A stretch of DNA of 61,475 nucleotides from Acanthamoeba castellanii str. Neff. Taxonomy: Eukaryota > Discosea > Longamoebia > Acanthamoebidae. Of this stretch, positions 32,788-46,000 are shown piece after piece. The position numbers and the translations under genes are program-made. The stretch spans positions 1 through 61,475 of the forward strand of contig NW_004457356.1 in NCBI RefSeq assembly GCF_000313135.1. The letters are read 5' to 3'. The number at the start of each line of letters is the position of its first letter. Position 1 is the stretch's first letter. The notes beneath the pieces are model-generated. The model was not told the DNA's origin. It ran no database searches and was given only the letters and a program-made list of their open reading frames with translations.

Positions 32788-33719
32788 ATGGAAGGGGATG
32801 AGGACCAGGCAGAGCGGAAGGCCTTCTTGGCCAAGTTGAAGGACTACATGGAGAAGCGAGGGTGCGCAACCATTTTCCCCAGAGCCAGAAATTTACTTCA
32901 TTTGGAATTTAATCGTTGCGCGCAGTACGCCGATCGACCGTATACCGCAGCTGGGCCAACGCGAGGTCGATCTGTTCAAGCTCTACCACGAAGTCACCAA
33001 GCGGGGCGGGCTCAACGAGGTGGTGTCCAACAAGGGCATGAAGGAGGTGGCCGCCGCCTTCCACTTCCCCCCGACCTGCACCAACGCCGGCTTTGCCCTA
33101 CGCGTCCACTACCTCGTACCGCTCCCCTCCGCCCACCACTTCTCCCTGGCTTCTCCCTAACCGGTGCGTGTGCGGTGGTGGGGGTCGTGTGTTGCGCGTG
33201 TGTTGCATGTGTGCGTGTTGCGTGTGTGCGAGACCAGAAATACCTGTTTGCCTACGAGCGAAGGTTTTTCCACAACCTCGATGACGACGCCATGGTGCCG
33301 AAGCGACCTGTTGGTCGGCCACGCAAGGAAGAACGAATGCTGTACGCACGCGCGCTTGTGCACGTTGCATTCCTCACATTCTCACACTCATTGCGTGTGT
33401 CGTGTCGACAGGCGAGACGAGGGGAAGGTGCGCGAGCCGATCGCGCCGGCCTACGGCCCGGGCACGCGTCGCTCCACGCGCCGTGCGGCCAGCGAGGCGG
33501 CGGCGCGCACGTCGGCCGCCATCGCTGGCGAGCGGGGCATCACCGGACCCGTTGGCGTGTCCGCGGCCTCGTTCGCCTCCGTCGCCAGCGGCTCGGCCAA
33601 CGCCGGCGGCATCACCACCCGCTCGGCTCTCACCCTCCGCTCCGCACAGGACATCATGCCCCAAGGCACCAATTCCTCCCACCCAGCCTCCTGCCAGCCG
33701 GCCCTGCATTTCTGATTGT

Positions 33720-33791
<72 letters not shown>

Positions 33792-35884
33792 GGGGCGTGC
33801 CGTGTAAAACAGACTACACTCGCACGGCGATCCCAAAGGCGAGCAGTCAGCTGAAGGGGGCGTGGGCCTCGTACCATCCGGCCCTGCGGCTCGTCGCCCT
33901 CGCACTCGAATCCGAGTCCACGCCCAGCGTACGCTTGCAACGCGCGCACACACACTCGTACGAAGGCTGACTTTGTGTTCCGCACGCGTCGTGCAGGCGC
34001 AGGTGGACTGGGCGCTGGGCACGCTGCTGGTGCTGTCGTTCGAGGAGCAGTTGCACCTCAGCGCCATCCCGCTCACAGGCCTTCTCGACTCGCTCCTCCG
34101 CCACGCCCGGCCCTACCACTCCTTCCTCCTCCGTGCCCTCGGCGCCGACGACAAGAACGAAAGCGAAAGCGAAAGCGACGACGACAGCGAAGACGAAGGG
34201 AGCGAAGAGAGCGAAGAGAGCGAAAGCGAAAGCGACGACGGGGAGGGCAATGATGACGTGGCGCCACTGGCCGTGCCCACCAAAGCGGAACGGCAGCGCG
34301 GGGTCAAGGTGTGGGAGATCGTGCGCAACCTCTCCTGCATCCCCGAGAACGAGGCCGCGCTGGCCGACCACCGCCGCTTTGTCCGCACCGTCGTCCGCCT
34401 CATGAACCTCGAGCGCCGCCTCGACCAGCGCCAGCGTCGTCAGCGCCGCCGGCCGACGTCGGTCAAGCGCGAGTGGGTCGAGCGGCTGAGCCGGAATGCG
34501 CTCGATGTGTACTCGAGCGTGTGCCACCACCCGGCGCTGGCCGGGTCGGCCACGGTCGCACGCGCCGCGCCGGCGCTCCTCTACTTTGTCGACAGCGCTG
34601 GGGCGGGCGCGACGTCAGCTGCGGCGGCGGCGGCGGGCGAAGTGGACGAGACGGTGTGGACGGCGGTCGAGTGCCTGCGCAAGCTCACGCACGAGGGCGA
34701 CAACGAGGCGCGCCTCCTGCCCTTTACCGACGCGCTCCTCGACGCACTCGCCCGCCTCCTCTGCGCGCGCGACGGCAGCGATGACGACGAGGCGGGCGAG
34801 GGCGAGGGCGACGACGAGCGGGCGAAGGGCGACGGAGGCGAGCGCCGGCGGCGGGCGGGCGAGCGGGAGAGCGAGGTGGCCGAGCTTAAGGGCGCGGTGC
34901 TGGCCGTGCTGCTCAACCTAGCCAAGTGCTCGCCCCGCACCGCGTGCCGGCTCCCCGCGCACCCGGGCCTCATGCGCCGCCTCTTCGGCCTCGTCGCCAC
35001 CCCCAGCAGCAGCCATAACGTTGAGCCCGGTGAAAATGATAACGAGAACGAAAACGAAAACGAAGACGGCGAGGCCGACGATGAGGAGGAACGGGAAGAG
35101 GAGGAAGAGGAGGAGGAAGAGGAGCGGGAGGAGGCCGACGTTGAGGCGGATGACGCGTCGGCGACGCTCAAGCGGAAGGGGGAGGAGGAAGAGGAGGCGG
35201 TGAAGGCTTTCCTGAAGTCGGTGGTGGGCGAAGGCGGCGAGGAAGACGAGGATCAAGAAGATGACGACGACGAAGAAGGAAAAGCGAGCGGCCAAGCGAC
35301 ATAAGGTCGACGACGCGGGCGTGGTGGGTGGGGAAAAGAGCGAAGCTGCGCCGACCGCGACTTCAACTTCTGCGACAGCCGGCGAGGTGGCGCCAGTAGA
35401 CGGGACGACGGCTGTAGCCGACGCGGCGATGGAGGTGGACCAGGAAACGACGAAAAAGAACGAAAACGAAAACGAAGCCGGAAGCGAGAAGGCGACGCCA
35501 CCCTCGGCTGCCGCGAATGGCGAGGAAAAGGACGAAGAAGAGAAGCCGGCAGCTGTGGGCACAGCCACCGCCACTGCCAGCAGCACAGCGGCCCGCCATC
35601 GCGTCGGCGGCGGCAACAAGCGGAAGCGGCGGGACGAGGGCGATGACGGCTACGCGGGCGATGTGGTGGAGCGTGTGCGGGAGCGGTTGCGGAAGCAGGC
35701 GGGCCTGGTGCTGAGCAAGCTGGCCGATGACCCGGCCTGCTGCGACGCCCTGCGCGTGTACGACGGCCTCGTGGTCCAGGCCATGCTCCTCGCGCCCCAC
35801 CAGGGTCCGCTCGCCCCGCTCCTCCACAAGCTGCTCCTCAACATCGGCCTCGCCGTGGCCTCGTCGTCACCCACCGCCTTCTGA
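32788..35884 (+). CDS. ARID-domain SWI/SNF subunit (BAF250/BAF200-like)
   Basis: Six exons: 32788-32861, 32926-33115, 33238-33341, 33412-33665, 33813-33928, 33997-35884. Exons 1-3 encode an ARID DNA-binding domain: AFLAKLKDYMEKRGTPIDRI, LFKLYHEVTKRGGLNEVV, then YLFAYERRFF. A basic AT-hook-like KRPVGRPRKEE follows. The remainder has armadillo-like helical parts (VKVWEIVRNLSCIPENEAALADHR, ETVWTAVECLRKLTHEGDNEA, ELKGAVLAVLLNLAKCSPRTA). These are separated by very acidic stretches and resemble the C-terminal region of BAF250/BAF200 proteins. Such proteins direct SWI/SNF remodellers to chromatin. The intron after exon 4 begins with GC (CAAG|gcacca). In exon 6 the reading frame changes between about 35100 and 35301; total length is one base over a multiple of three, so a one-base insertion (or two-base loss) is likely. 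The final part ends LLLNIGLAVASSSPTAF. Confidence 0.82.
33721..33790 (+). repeat. (GT)35 microsatellite in an ARID-gene intron
   Basis: An uninterrupted GT dinucleotide run fills about half of the intron 33666-33812. Similar GT runs occur at 43011-43074 and 58504-58552, also in introns. Confidence 0.95.
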
Positions 35885-36404
35885 AGACTGAACGATCAAC
35901 AAAATAGACTAAATGCCAACAAATAAACAACAAATATAATCACCACAGGTAATATTGACTTTCCTGAAGGGAAGAACAACCAAGCCGCGTGCCCCTACAC
36001 TGTGGCTGGCTTTTGCGCTCAGCCCACCAAAAATTTGAAGAATTTTGGTTTCGCCCCTGCAACAAGCCGATGTTTCCCACAAAAACCTGGGCGCTTGGTC
36101 AGCCAATCCGGCCCTTGCCTTCAGGAAATTCGGGAACGGCAGTTGGGAAAGACAAGACAAAGTACGAGAATTGGGAGTCAACCAATGGGAGGGGGGGCCA
36201 CCATGGTGGTTGAGAATGTGCTTTTTTCTCGGTAATAACTGGACGTTGGTGTCGACATCCAGATGCTGATTGGCCGTAGGTTTTCTCCGTTCGGAGCGCT
36301 TTTTATAAAAAGCTGCCGGCAGGCGCCCTTCTTAGCCTCAACATCTACACGCCACCCACAACTCTTACCCGCAACTTTTCTACCGATCGACTCGACTCCC
36401 AACA
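35885..36404 (+). promoter_or_regulatory. Intergenic region with TATA box for the next gene
   Basis: No ORF with support in this 520-bp spacer. A canonical TATA element (TTTTATAAAAAG, 36301-36312) lies about 95 bp upstream of the next ATG. It is followed by a C/T-rich stretch and ACAACTCTTACCCGCAAC-type leader. CCAAT-like AGCCAATCC occurs near 36101. This is the clearest TATA promoter in the window. Confidence 0.6.
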
Positions 36405-37289
36405 ATGGAGGCCAGGACGAGCGATCTCCAAGAGAACAACTTGCCACCAACACTTGTCCGCGTCATCACGGCAGAGGCTCCGATCGCAGGCCTGTCAGTG
36501 GACCGAGGCACTGTCTTCGTAGCCCACGCGGTCCATCATCTCAATCTCTCCATCTGTTCCGTCAATGATTCCACGCTACGCCCACTTGAAGGTCCTACGG
36601 GGACTTTCACGAGCGTAAGGGCTTCCAACGGCCGCCTCATCGTATCTGAGGCAAGCGACCGGGTGGTGCAGTCCTACGACCTTTCTGCGCCACTTGGAAT
36701 CATTCCCGAGAGCACTCCAAAAATGATCTTCACACCACCTCTCCACGGACTGTGCGGTTCATCCGGGGTTGCGAATTCGGGTGGACGCATCTTCCTGGCT
36801 GACACGGGCGGCCGCGCGGTCAAGGTTTTCTCGACACGCGATGCGATGGAGCCGTTCTACGATGACATCATCAAGCTTGATGGCGCAACGTTCAAGTCCC
36901 CAACTGACGTGGCTGTAGGCAGAGGAATGATTGTCGTCGCCGATGAAGAGGCCGGATGTGTGCACGTCTTCCACGAACAGAGCCTGCAGCTGCTGAGTTC
37001 ATGTGACACCGGCAGTCTTCGGAAGCCATGCCGCCTGGCCCTCCTCTCAACCGGCCACGTTCTCGTAACCGGAGAGACAGAGGAGGGTTTCCAGGCCGTG
37101 GCGATGTTTGCACTTGTGAAGGGACTTGATGGAGTCCTCAAGTTTCCGATGTGTTGCCTTTACTACGTAGAGGAGGTCGTGCTGTTCACCGGCGTGGCCG
37201 TGGACGAAGTGGAGCGGCGTGTGTATGTGGCCACGGACGAGCGGGGTGTGTGGGTGTGGGAGGTGAGCCATTGGCCCGAATCCGACTAA
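36405..37289 (+). CDS. Intronless beta-propeller-like protein
   Basis: A single open frame of 294 residues from ATG (MEARTSDLQ) to TAA, with AATAAAAG starting at the stop codon as a possible polyadenylation signal. It is unusual here in lacking introns. Repeated segments alternate a hydrophobic strand, a short turn and a second strand: GLSVDRGTVFVAHAV, SVRASNGRLIVSEASDRVV, GVANSGGRIFLADTGGRAVKVF, DVAVGRGMIVVADEEAGCVHVF, GVAVDEVERRVYVATDERGVWVW. These fit about six blades of an NHL/SMP-30-like beta propeller. No catalytic motif is evident and there is no signal peptide, so it is cytosolic or nuclear and may bind a partner. The strong TATA box suggests high or inducible expression. Confidence 0.8.
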   Translation: MEARTSDLQENNLPPTLVRVITAEAPIAGLSVDRGTVFVAHAVHHLNLSICSVNDSTLRPLEGPTGTFTSVRASNGRLIVSEASDRVVQSYDLSAPLGIIPESTPKMIFTPPLHGLCGSSGVANSGGRIFLADTGGRAVKVFSTRDAMEPFYDDIIKLDGATFKSPTDVAVGRGMIVVADEEAGCVHVFHEQSLQLLSSCDTGSLRKPCRLALLSTGHVLVTGETEEGFQAVAMFALVKGLDGVLKFPMCCLYYVEEVVLFTGVAVDEVERRVYVATDERGVWVWEVSHWPESD

Positions 37290-37431
37290 TAAAAGTCTCG
37301 TTTAAAAGCGCGAGTGGTTAACGGACCGAGGTGCGCACACCAGAAGCTGCAGCTCACGACAATGAGAGTTGTGAGTTGTGCCTACTTGTTAAAATTTGAA
37401 TTACAATATTTTATATTAAAAAAAAAAATGC

Positions 37432-39645
37432 TCACACGAGGTTGTGCGCATTGCGCTCTTCTTCTCGGAGGGCTCTTCGGCCGAAGAGGATCATGGCCGC
37501 GAGGGCCACCACCCATGCCGCGATGCTCACCAGGCTCCCTACGATGACGACCCCCTCGAGGGTCAACACTACTCACAACTCGTTGATCAAGGAGAAGGCC
37601 AAAGAGGGTACGTACCTATGATCATGCCCATTTTCCGCTCACGGTCGACGACGATGTTGACCGCGTACTGCGGCTCGCCCTTGGCCAGATAGCCCACCGT
37701 CAGGCCCAGCTGGATGTTGCCCAGCTCGGTCATCTGATCACACGACGACGACGACGACGCCGAAACGTTTCGGAGAGGTTAGCTAAGGCGCCAACGCCGC
37801 GCTCGAGAGGTCTCACAGTGGATGGCGAGGGCGAGCGTACGCGGCCGAGCAGCTGGGCGTAGTTCTTGTCCGCGTGCAGGGTCGTGCCCGGCGTCTGTCC
37901 AACCACACCGTGACCAACCACTCTCTCTCTCAACAACGACCCGACCAATGCCGTGCGTGCGTGTTTTAACAATGGGGGGGGGGGCGAGGTGTGGGTACCA
38001 TGATGGGCGCGTCGGAAAGGCCGATGGACTGCTCGTCCAGCTTTCCGGCGAAGAAGCGGGCCACCTTTGTTGTCACCACCACGAACGATGCCAGGTGTGC
38101 TCAATGGACTCGAGAGCAGTGGTGAAGGAGAGAGAGAGAGAGAGCGTAGGTAGGGCTACCTCGCCGCGGATGCCGAGGGACACGAAGGAGGCGTGGTCGG
38201 TGAAGAACGAGTTGAGGTCGTCGATGCCCGGAATCATCGGCGCCAGCCCCATGCACTACGCGCGCACACGCGCCCGCACGCGCACAACAACAAACTCCCC
38301 GGTCAGGCCGCCGCAGCTCTGCACTGATCACACGCCCACGTCGAGGTGAGGAGGAGGGGTCGTGGTACCACGTCGGCCCGGGGCCAGGTGCGACTTGTCG
38401 GTGTCGATCACGACCACGGCCTGCTCCCCTGTTCGTGTGGACAAACAGTGGAGTGATGGGCGTGTGTGTGTTGTGTGAGTGCTGTGCGCGAAACGCAACG
38501 CGCGGCGCGTGCCGCGTGAGACACACGCGAGAGGAGGGGTGGCGCACACGTGGCTGCCCTCCAGTTCGACGAGGGCGATGGACGTGTGGTGGTGCAACTT
38601 GCCGCCGTGCTCGTGGTTCCACATGAAATCAAAGAACGCCTCTGCTCACACACACACGTTAGTCATGATCACGACGATGTGGATGAAGGTGACGATGATG
38701 GTGACGATGACGATGATGACTGAAGGGTATGTACTGATGAACCACTGGGTGAGCTGCGGGCGCACGCGGTACTGGTCGGGGTGCTGGATGAGGAGCCGCA
38801 GGTGGCCGCAGCCGAGGTAGGCCGGGTCGGCGAGCAGCTCCAGCAGCTGCGCCTGGTCCTCCTGCGCCGGCTTGCGCGCCGGATCGAACCCGTCGTCCCC
38901 CGTCGCCTCCCGCAACCGCTCCACCGCGTGCTACACCACGCACGACGGGCGACACGACACACACCACGCGACACGACACACGCATGACCGCACATCCGGT
39001 GAGTGTCGTACTTTCGCCAGAGCTACGTGGGGGGCGTAGGGGCTTCACCTCGTCGGTGTGCATGTAGAAGCGGCGGGAGTAGGGGATGGTGCGGACGAAG
39101 TCCTCGAACAGGGCCGTCACGTCGTGCTCGGTCAGGTGGCCCGCGCGCGGCATCACCGCCAGCAGCCGCTCCTCGTACCTGTGTGCGCACACACTCGCAT
39201 GAGACACGACACGACACGACACGACACGACACGTACGCGACGAGGCCGAGGATGAACTCGCCGGAGTCGCCGGCGGGGGTGGTGAGGCCGGGCTGGGTGG
39301 CGCGGCCGTCGACGCAGGACCAGGGCTGCTTCTGGGGGTCGACCCACTCCACCTTCTCCTCCACGTGCGCCCGCACATCATCTGCCGTCAGACCTCCGCC
39401 GCTGCCGCTGCCGCCGCCGTCCAGCGGCACCACCGTCACGCCGTGAAACGAGCACCGCTGGCTGGCCCCTACGATATAAATTAATTATAAATACAGGAAT
39501 AAATAAAACAATATTATTTAGAAAAAATGATAACTTGCGGGGGCAAAAATAATAAAAAATAAATAGACGGTTGAGCACCTGCGAGGCCGAGTAGTAGCGC
39601 CGGCAGCACCATGAGGAGAAGGAAGCAAGGGGAGTAGGGCACCAT
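37432..39645 (-). CDS. Signal-peptide, single-pass membrane protein with CxDxR motif
   Basis: About eleven exons on the minus strand: 39645-39579, 39468-39237, 39178-39049, 38930-38735, 38644-38550, ~38423-38369, 38255-38160, 38099-37999, 37894-37841, 37733-37616, 37568-37432; the borders around 38100-38430 do not phase perfectly. A signal peptide (MVPYSPCFLLLMVLPALLL) opens it and one transmembrane helix (GVVIVGSLVSIAAWVVALAA) closes it before a short basic tail. The lumenal part holds PWSCVDGRATQPGL, TPAGDSGEFILGL, RRFYMHTDE and YLGCGHLRLL, and later VVVIDTDKSHL. The pair C-x-D-x-R and C-G-H recalls the zinc and catalytic signature of beta-carbonic-anhydrase-like folds, but the spacing was not tested. 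Function is therefore unknown; a surface or endomembrane metalloenzyme is one possibility. Confidence 0.68.
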
Positions 39646-40025
39646 TGCTGGACACGGGGGATTTGTGTGAAGAAGACAAGACGGGCGGCAGAGCCCCGCA
39701 GCCGCTTCTTTCTTCTTTCTGGCTGCTGCTTCTGGTGTGTTGCCTGGAGAAGGCCGCTGCTGCACTTCGGTTGGCCCAGCTATCGGTTCCGGAATGCCCA
39801 ACAGACAGCCATTGGCTTGCCAGGCCGAATTCGGACGAGATCTCCATTTAATTTCATGCATGCAGCTTATAAAAACACCACCTCTGATGATGGCCAACAA
39901 CCGCGTTGTTGATATATTGCAACATTGTAGACCCACATATGCTCCAATCCCCTCTGGTTTATTGGTAGTCGGTTGTTCAAAGTTTGTTGGTGCAGCCGGC
40001 CTGCACTTGTTGGAAGGGTCCCTTC
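39646..40025. other. Spacer between two minus-strand genes
   Basis: No gene seen in 380 bp. It should hold the promoter of the gene at 37432-39645. A TATAAG-type element is present on the minus strand (39867-39874), about 225 bp upstream of that gene's ATG. Confidence 0.4.
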
Positions 40026-41665
<1,640 letters not shown>

Positions 41666-41914
41666 TCACGAATCAACGAGTGATCAGCAACGCAGTGTGG
41701 TCTCATGATAGCGAGAGCGAGAGGTCCCAGAAGAGCAGAGAGAGGAAGTGTACATCGTGTGAAGTCATCTGTGCGTGGTACTGAAGAAGTTGTGGAAGAA
41801 AATAGCGAAAAACTAATATTCTGTTTTTTCTCTCGGTGGGTATTTCTTTTTCCGTTTCTTCGTTTTTATATTGTTGGTGGCTCGGTGTTTCGCTGTCGGG
41901 GCAAAGACGCGAAG
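41666..41914. promoter_or_regulatory. Divergent promoter between the PHYHD1-like and LRR receptor genes
   Basis: A 249-bp spacer between two outward-facing start codons. No clear TATA box; a T-rich stretch occurs near 41825-41880. Confidence 0.4.
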
Positions 41915-43008
41915 ATGAAAGACGACGCCGGACGAGCGTCTGGGCCGCGCAGTTCGTGGGTCCTGTTGTCGATCGTGACCATCGCCTTTCTGGCCGTTGT
42001 CGGAGGTACACCCGTACCACACTCAAAAAAAACCTAACACTCTTCGCCCCTGCGCGGTGTTTGTAGCCACAGCCGTGCCGGGCGGGAGTGAAGCTGGTGT
42101 GGCCGCACAACTCGGCGAAGAGGGCGATGTGGTGCGTACCGTGCTGGCCGAGTTCTACAACGCCACCGGCGGTCCCCGGTGGTACCACCGCTGCGCGCCA
42201 CAACAGAACAACAACAACGGCAGCGGTTGCTGGCTCGACCCGGCCAGCGCCGACTACTGCCAGTGGCTCGGCATCACCTGCCGGCCGGCCCCGTAACCCT
42301 CCCTCCACTCTCACTTCGCTTCGCTTTCGTTCTTTGACAGAAGAAAGAACGAAGACGACGGTGATGAAGTCGGAGTTGGCTGACTACGGCGGGTTTGGTG
42401 TGGCGGCGCCGTCGCAGGTCGGGCAACGCAACGTTGATCTCCATCGCGCTGCAGCGCAACAACCTGCGCGGCTCGCTCGAGGCGGTGCGCTTCGACGCGC
42501 TCGGCGCGGTTCTGGAGTCGCTCGACCTGGACCGCAACGAATTGGAAGGCCCGGTGCCGTCTTCGCTGTGCCACGTCGCCGCCCTCGCGCAGCTGCGTAT
42601 GAGCAACAACCACCTCACCGGCCCCGTTCCCGACTGCTTCAACATCTCCAAGCAGCTGATTCGTCTGGTACGACTAACGAAGCCCAGTTTCTCTTTCTCT
42701 CACTGACGCACACACACGACACACACGACACGCACGACACACACGACCCACGCGACACGCACGACACACACGACACACACAACAACACAGGACCTGTCGT
42801 CGAATCTGCTGACGGGACCCCTGCCCGAGTCCCTGTTTCGCATTCCATCGCTGGAGTTCCTCATTCTGGCCAGCAACCTGATCAACGGCTCCCTGCCCAA
42901 GCTCTACGGCGCCACGAACCTCACCAAGCTCGTGCTGTCGTCCAATCGCCTGCAAGGTATACATACAAATCATACATACACGTGGCTCTCCACCACCAGT
43001 AGAAATGT

Positions 43009-43075
<67 letters not shown>

Positions 43076-46000
43076 TGTATGGTGTGATGTGTGGTGTGTG
43101 TGTACTGTTTCGATAATCACACCACGATCATATTCGTGGTGCCACCAGGCAAGTTTCCCCAGGACATACAGTACCTCAACTACCTGGTCCAGGTCTCACT
43201 CGATCACAACCAGTTCAGCGACGCCTTCGGTGTGACGCCCTCCACTCCCCAAAATTGTCAAACAACACTTCACCTTCGGGACTCTCACCCCCCCCCCCGG
43301 TCGCGTGATGAGCGCAGATGACAACAACTTCGTGCCCTATACCCGGATCATGTCGGCGATCGACGTGGCCCACAACAAGTACGCTCATCGGATCAATCTA
43401 CCGCGTTGTGTTGTGTTGTGTTGTGTTGTGTTGTGTTGTGTTGTGTTGTGTTTGTGCGAGAACGAAATTGACACCAAATGTGGTGTCCCACTCTCAGTTT
43501 CTCGGGCTACATTCCAGCGCGCATTGCCGAATTGGTCAGAGGCGGCTCCATGTCCTACATCTCCTTCGCCAACAACCCCCGCATGGTAATGCCCCCATCC
43601 AACACACTCTTTTTTTGTTTTGTTTTCTGTTTTTGACGTTCGCCCCTGTCGTGGTTGCGTTGCGTTGCGTCAGGTGGCGCAAGGGAAGGGGGCGCCGGTA
43701 CCGCCCTACCTGGCCCTGCTGGACTCCGAGCTCACTCTCAAGGACCGCCGCAAGTACTACTGCAAATCGGTGATCGTTGCGCAGGTATGGATTTGTCTAT
43801 TAATATGTAGCAGCTACATCTTGATCAACATTTTCTTAAAATGTGTATATATTGTCCGTTATCCTATTAGGGCGGCTTGTTGGCGGTGGAGGTGTCGCCG
43901 GAGTACTTTGATTACCACCACTGCAGCTGCTCCCGCGGGTACCACGGTGCGTCTCCGATTGGGTGGTGGGTTTAAGAAAATCTGTTGGGTTCATTTCTTT
44001 TTAACTTTTATCTTCGTTCCAATCACAGGCAAGCCGCCCAGCGACTGCGAGGGCTGCCCGACCAACTGCCAATGCGACCAAGGAGGCAACGTGCTGACGT
44101 GGCCCGTCGGCTACTACCCCATCATCTCCTCCGACAGTACGCTCCACTCGACGTGTTGCGTGTTGCGTGTGCGGCAGGCTTGCTCACAGACGTGCCGCAC
44201 AGACCCCAGTAAGGAGCTGCGGGTGGTGACGGCCGAGGCATGCCCGGCGGGCAGCTACGCGTGCAATCCTCACGGCAACTGCTCGTTCGTCTGGAACCAG
44301 GGCATCGCGCCCGGCTGCGACCTCTGCTCACTCGGAAGCAGCGGCCGCCTTTGCTCCAAGTGTCATTGCGACCAGGTGCGTTTCGTCCGTGTGTGTGTGC
44401 GGTGTGCGGTGCGTGTCGTGTCCGGGCGCTCATTAACTAATTCGTTTAATCCTTTGTCGTCGGTGTCGCGCTGCAGTATCGCGACTGCTACTACCTCAAC
44501 TACAAGTCCCAGTGCATGCTCTGCGAGCGGGTCGCGCGTAGCACGATCGTGGGCGGCGCCCTACTGCTGGTCTTTGCAGCCGTCGTGGCCGCCCTCGTGT
44601 GGCTCTACAAGCGCGAACAGCGCAGGGCCGCGCTCGAGAACGCGAGCCAGGGCGACGACGGGCAGTGCTACGAGGTCATCGGCGAGCAGCGTGCGACTCG
44701 AGCTGGCGAAGAAAATGAAGAGAACGAAGAAGAGGGGGAGGAGGAAGAGGAAGATGACCGAGCGTCACAAGGCAATCGGCGCGGACCAATCGGATTCAGC
44801 CGACGCCGCTGCCCAGTCGCGCTTCAACATTCGTGCGTTCTCCCCCCCCGTTCACATTCCAACCGACGGTTGCGTGCTTAGCATTCCATTCGACATCGAC
44901 GACGCGTTGCAGATGGGCACATCCTCAACGAGAGCGGCAAGCTGCGGTTGTTGATCCTCTACTGGCAGGCCAGCAGTCTTCTCAACAATCGGTACCCCAC
45001 ACCCCACACCGCACACGAAACCACCGCACACGCAACACACGCGCTCAAACACACCACCGCACACGCGCGCGTGTGTGTGCTGTGTTCGACATCCAGGTGG
45101 CCGCACTGGACGTTGGAGTACGGGATGCGGTTCCTGTCCATCTTCGACCCGCAGACGACCGAGTTCGGTCTCGAGTGTCTGTTCCCGGCCCTCGCGGACC
45201 CGTTCAACGACCTCGTCGTCAACCTCCTGATCGTGCCGGCCCTCTCGCTCCTCCTGGTCGTGGTGGTCGCGGTCTGGGTCGGCTGGCGCTATACCGCGGC
45301 CCGCCTTCTTCGATCGAAGCGCCCACCCCCTTCGATCGAAACGTTGCACGCGCCGCATATGTCGACAAATGACGGCGACCGTTCGTCGTCATCGTCGTCG
45401 TCGTCGACGACGGGGGCGGCCGTCGGCAGCTGCCCCGACCGCGTGACGCGGCCGATCATGTGGGGCGTCAACGTGTTCCTCTTCATCCTCTGGCTCTTCT
45501 ACTTCCAGGTCTGCAACAAGGCCTTCTTCGCCTTCCCCTGTATCTCCGGTGCGTGCCACCTCGACCAGCCATACATGTGTGTGCGGTGATGTGTGTGTTG
45601 TGTTGTGTGTGCGGCGTGTCGTGCTGGGTGTTTAATGGGGATTACGATGACGAACAGAGGCGGAGACGGGCGACTCGTACGTGGCCACGCTGCCGTGGCT
45701 GTCGTGTTCGTCGGACGAGTGGCACCGCTTGCGGGCGGTGGCCATCGCCGGCCTGGTCGTGTACGCCGTCGGCGTGCCGGCCCTGTTCGCCGGCCTCTAC
45801 CTCCACTTCCTCCGTAAGAAGGCCCTGTTCGACCCCGACGTGCAGTACACCATCGGCTTCTTCTACTCGGGCTACAAGCAGCACACCTGGTATATTCTTT
45901 CGCCCCTCTCTTTCTTCGCCCTGTCGCCCTGTCGCCCCTGGTGGCTGGCCGCTGACGTGGCTACGACCTTGGCCATAGGTACGAGGCGGTGATCTTCCTT

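Noticed and set aside
44137..44189. An intron between 44137 and 44189 in the LRR gene
   Set aside because: Neither possible acceptor keeps the frame, while reading straight through keeps it from 44029 to 44375.
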